The translations under genes were made by a program, and so were the position numbers. From contig CAMELE010000003.1 in NCBI GenBank assembly GCA_945923475.1, forward strand, positions 48,823 to 112,822: 64,000 nucleotides of DNA, given 5' to 3'. The notes beneath the pieces were generated by a model. That model did no database searches. It was not told the DNA's origin and worked only from the letters and a program-made list of their open reading frames with translations. The DNA comes from an uncultured Mollicutes bacterium. Lineage in GTDB: Bacteria; Bacillota_I; Bacilli_A; Acholeplasmatales; Anaeroplasmataceae. Below, piece after piece: positions 61,528 through 64,000 of the stretch (within the stretch, counting starts at the first letter, position 1; every line of letters starts with the position of its first letter).

Positions 61528-63158
61528 TTTTTAAACTCCTTTAATCTTTGACAAACAACATCTGTACCAAGTACATCTATTACATCATCAACAGAAATAC
61601 AATTTAGTTTATGAGATAATGCTAAATTTAGTATTTGATAGAATTCAGTAAATAATCCAATATATAATTCAGGATTCTTAGTATATTTCTTCTTATCAGT
61701 GTAGCCTAATTCCTTAGCCAAATCCTTTAATGTTTTTCCTTCATCATGAGCTGTAAAATAGTTTAAGTATGCGTCTATAACCATATTTAATCTTTCGCTT
61801 GTTACATTTTTCTTAAATTCCTCAACTTCATCTAAAGACGAAGATTCAAAATAATCACTATATAAGAAACCAAATGTATTCATAAAATCGGAATAAGTCT
61901 TTAAATCCTTACGATGCTCTCTTGATTCTGGACCTTGAGTTTTAAAAATACTTCTTACAAAGTCAATATTCGAACTATATCGCTCATATTGATTATTATC
62001 ATATTCCTTAGCCCATTCAAGGAGCTTATTAATATTTTCATCAATAGCAGTATCATATATAATTTCTGATGAAATATTATTTAACTTTTCAATATCATAT
62101 AAAGGTCCAGACTTTGGCATTGCTTCAAATGTCATTTCAAACTCATCAAGGCTCTTATCCTTGTTATTTAAATACCACTCTTCAAAATTTGAATTAATAA
62201 GTGTATATAAGTATACAAATAAAGCCTTAATTGGGTATCCCTTTTCTAAATAGAACTCTGCATTTGATTCTGGATCCTTACGCTTAGATAGTTTTCTTCT
62301 TGATTCACCATCTTGTTTCATAACTGGTGCAACATGTGCATAGTTTGGTAATGGAAACTCTAAAGCTTCAAATAATTGCTTATGAATTGGAAGAGAAGAA
62401 ATCCATTCATCTCCACGAATAACGTGTGTTGTATGCATCAAAAAGTCATCACACGCATGGGCAAAATGATATGTTGGAATACCATCTGTTTTAAGAAGCA
62501 CAAAGTCATTGAAATTATTATCCATTTCAAGTTCACCCTTAATTAAATCATTAACTGTGATTCTTTCAGGTGCATCACTAGGCACTCTAAAGCGAAGTAC
62601 ATAAGGCTTTCCTTCATTTAGTAAATCACGTACCTTATCAATAGGATAATCACGATAAATTGCATATTCCTTATAATAACCTGGAGTAACACCAGCTGAT
62701 TCTTGTTTCTTACGAAGTTCTTCCAACTCATCTTCAGTTGCGAAGCAAGGGTAAGCATATCCCTTTTCAGTTAAGTATGCTGCAAGTGCATGATAAATTT
62801 CAACTCTATTTGATTGAACATATGGACCATATTCACCAATTTCATCATTTTCAGATATAACACCTTCATCAATCTTAATACCTAAATGTTTAAAAATATT
62901 AGTGATGATTTTTCTTGAACCAGGTACCTCTCTTTTTTTATCAGTATCCTCAATTCTTAGCATAAATACACCGTTATTTTGAGTTGCAATTTTACGATTG
63001 ATTAATGACGTATACACTCCACCTATATGTAAAAAGCCAGTAGGACTTGGTGCAAATCTTGTACAAACATTTTTATTACGATATGGATATTTATTAATTA
63101 ATTCCTCTTTTGTTAAGACCACATTAGGGAATAATAATTCTTTTAATTCTTTAGACAT
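61518..63158 (-). CDS. gltX: Glutamyl-tRNA synthetase
   Basis: 546 aa class I synthetase. The HIGH motif is in RFAPSPTGFLHIGGVYTSL and the KMSKS motif reads KLSKRKD. FMLRIEDTDKKREVPGS and YHFAHACDDFLMHTTHVIRGDEWISS are typical. It charges tRNA-Glu and, in most low-G+C bacteria without GlnRS, also tRNA-Gln for later amidation. At 546 aa it is longer than the usual 480-490. AGGAGGATTATT precedes the start. The unit is gltX, 142-aa gene, 47-aa gene, cvfB. Confidence 0.96.
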   Translation of the reverse strand: MSKELKELLFPNVVLTKEELINKYPYRNKNVCTRFAPSPTGFLHIGGVYTSLINRKIATQNNGVFMLRIEDTDKKREVPGSRKIITNIFKHLGIKIDEGVISENDEIGEYGPYVQSNRVEIYHALAAYLTEKGYAYPCFATEDELEELRKKQESAGVTPGYYKEYAIYRDYPIDKVRDLLNEGKPYVLRFRVPSDAPERITVNDLIKGELEMDNNFNDFVLLKTDGIPTYHFAHACDDFLMHTTHVIRGDEWISSLPIHKQLFEALEFPLPNYAHVAPVMKQDGESRRKLSKRKDPESNAEFYLEKGYPIKALFVYLYTLINSNFEEWYLNNKDKSLDEFEMTFEAMPKSGPLYDIEKLNNISSEIIYDTAIDENINKLLEWAKEYDNNQYERYSSNIDFVRSIFKTQGPESREHRKDLKTYSDFMNTFGFLYSDYFESSSLDEVEEFKKNVTSERLNMVIDAYLNYFTAHDEGKTLKDLAKELGYTDKKKYTKNPELYIGLFTEFYQILNLALSHKLNCISVDDVIDVLGTDVVCQRLKEFKKWI

Positions 63159-63183
63159 AATAATCCTCCTAAAATACTGAATA

Positions 63184-63212
63184 ATTATACCATAATAAAA
63201 GACTATTTACAA
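63184..63212 (-). promoter_or_regulatory. Promoter of gltX
   Basis: Minus strand TTGTAA (63212-63207), 17 bases, TATAAT (63189-63184) with an extended TGG before it, 25 bases before the start. Confidence 0.75.
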
Positions 63213-63276
63213 CTTTGCTAAAATATATTTTGTTAATATAAATTTAAGTTAGTTACTAATTTATCCTACATAAAGT

Positions 63277-63303
63277 ATAAAAAGCATATAGTTTCCTACA
63301 TGC
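63277..63303 (-). terminator. Terminator of the XRE/SHOCT-like pair
   Basis: GCATGTAG, GAAA tetraloop, CTATATGC on the minus strand (one G-U), then TTTTTATAC, seven bases after the stop. Confidence 0.85.
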
Positions 63304-63309
63304 TCAGCA

Positions 63310-63570
63310 TTAGATGATTATTTTTACGATACTACCGTCGTTACTTTTTACATCTACTAATGTAAAATGGCCATTTTCTTTAATATATCCTTTCATTGCT
63401 TTATAAAAGCGCTTTGAATTATCTCTAAATGTTATAATTTCTTGCCTGGCCTTTTCATCATTGGTGTGCTTTGCACCTATGTTATAAATCCATTTCCATT
63501 TAATTAATCTAGTAGGTATCAGCAAAAAGAATCTTCTTTTATCTTCAGAATCTTTAATAATTATTTTCAT
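63310..63570 (-). CDS. Small basic protein paired with the XRE/SHOCT-like gene
   Basis: 86 aa from the ATG at 63570 (MKIIIKDSEDKRRFFLLIPTRLIKWKW). The strand pattern with an ending VDVKSNDGSIVKIII is like the C-terminal part of its neighbour (VRIDSADGDHVVIVVE). Its ATG lies one base past the stop of the upstream gene. I do not know the function; such pairs with a helix-turn-helix regulator are seen in Firmicutes. Confidence 0.6.
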   Translation of the reverse strand: MKIIIKDSEDKRRFFLLIPTRLIKWKWIYNIGAKHTNDEKARQEIITFRDNSKRFYKAMKGYIKENGHFTLVDVKSNDGSIVKIII

Positions 63571-63571
63571 G

Positions 63572-63904
63572 TTATTCAACCACAATCACGACATGATCAC
63601 CATCTGCAGAATCTATTCTAACTAACTCTCCTATGACTCCCTTTTCTACCAAAGCCAAAACCTGCGTAAGGTCAACATTTTGTAATGCTTTACTTCCATT
63701 AACTTCAGGCAAGCTCATCCCTGTTTCAATACATAATTTCACAATTGCTAAAGGTAAATTAACTCTAACCTTATCCCCGTCTTCAGAATCCACAATTATT
63801 CTTAAAATTAGCTTGTTGATATCCTTTCTTTGTCCCTCTGGTAATATCTCCATTGGTTGAATCGTTTCCTTTCCTAATAGTTCATCTAAGCTTACACAAA
63901 GCAT
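63572..63904 (-). CDS. XRE-type regulator with SHOCT-like C-terminal domain, 5' end uncertain
   Basis: From the ATG at 63904 the protein is MLCVSLDELLGKETIQ, the end of an XRE helix-turn-helix, then a domain ILRIIVDSEDGDKVRVNLPLA, LALVEKGVIGELVRIDSADGDHVVIVVE of the SHOCT-like type. Upstream of this ATG and in frame the sequence still reads ETGISSPDISILPELAD, the expected third and fourth helix of XRE proteins. So the true gene starts further up, at or beyond the window end, or its 5' part is damaged there. I give only the certain part. Confidence 0.6.
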   Translation of the reverse strand: MLCVSLDELLGKETIQPMEILPEGQRKDINKLILRIIVDSEDGDKVRVNLPLAIVKLCIETGMSLPEVNGSKALQNVDLTQVLALVEKGVIGELVRIDSADGDHVVIVVE

Positions 63905-64000
63905 ATCAGCTAATTCAGGCAGAATCGAAATATCTGGGGAAGAGATACCCGTTTCCCTTAGTTAAAGATATTGTTGGGTATCTCAAGATGTGTCATTCGA

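Noticed and set aside
63159..63309. T-box leader for gltX
   Set aside because: Only about 150 bases, and a good promoter sits 25 bases before the start, which leaves no room for a leader.
1..64000. CRISPR array, tRNA, rRNA, or intact prophage
   Set aside because: No regularly spaced repeats, no tRNA-like cloverleaf with GGTTC-type arm, no rRNA sequence and no phage gene cluster were seen by eye.

Overview
The window is AT-rich Firmicutes DNA. Most genes lie on the minus strand. TGA is a true stop (for example at 42051 and 13354), so this is not a code-4 Mycoplasma. Starts are mixed ATG, GTG and TTG behind clear GGAGG-type ribosome binding sites. Several genes belong to endospore formers: a CotE-type coat protein next to ricA(ymcA) and miaB as in Bacillus, a duplicated alpha/beta SASP behind a sigma-G-like promoter, a PdaA-type cortex deacetylase, and a probable GerW/YtfJ-like protein. 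With the very low G+C and the pectin genes, this suggests a spore-forming, plant-polymer-using gut or rumen member of the Bacilli/Erysipelotrichia area. The exact taxon cannot be read from the sequence.

Layout. 1-3.2 kb: MATE exporter (cut by the window start), cotE, ricA, miaB. 3.3-6.3 kb: copper operon with an HMA-CsoR fusion regulator and a CopA ATPase carrying a CopZ-like domain at its C-terminus; its promoter is perfect consensus with a CsoR-type operator in the spacer. 6.4-13.4 kb: TVP38 membrane protein, RluA-type pseudouridine synthase, a 673-aa orphan, DegV, NadA, a protein with a HEPN-like motif and a small acidic partner. 13.4-22.9 kb: M6 metalloprotease lipoprotein, small membrane proteins, a six-hairpin glycosidase-like protein, YitT, an LtaS-type enzyme, KduD. 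23-26.9 kb: EamA transporter, YnbB-type PLP enzyme, and an SDR-efp pair resembling the YmfI/EF-P modification module. 26.9-29.4 kb: a decayed, mostly non-coding island with a TnpB 3' remnant, a broken gene and one lone unknown gene.

29.4-42.7 kb is mainly housekeeping: RlmD-type methyltransferase, CDF exporter, PdaA, YihY, acetate kinase with YtxK, TrmH-type methyltransferase, SASP, ThiI, a CE12-like esterase, a formate/nitrite channel, ACP, and an xpt gene overlapping a lone ABC ATPase. 42.8-54.2 kb: secreted SH3b-C39 protease, YaiI, a second YitT, pectinesterase, a heterodimeric ABC exporter with MarR regulator, a second HEPN-motif protein, a frameshifted TfoX-like gene and a DrrAB-like ABC pair. 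54.3-64 kb: GerW-like protein, AsnB, a surface pectate lyase lipoprotein, Asd, YidD, CvfB, GltX, and an XRE/SHOCT-like pair cut by the window end.

Working together: the pectate lyase (outside), cytoplasmic pectinesterase and CE12-like esterase, and KduD form a scattered pectin-use set. AckA and the formate channel fit fermentative growth. The spore genes imply a dormant stage. Many rho-independent hairpins mark unit ends, and several wobble pairs fix their strand. No rRNA, tRNA, CRISPR array or intact insertion sequence was seen.
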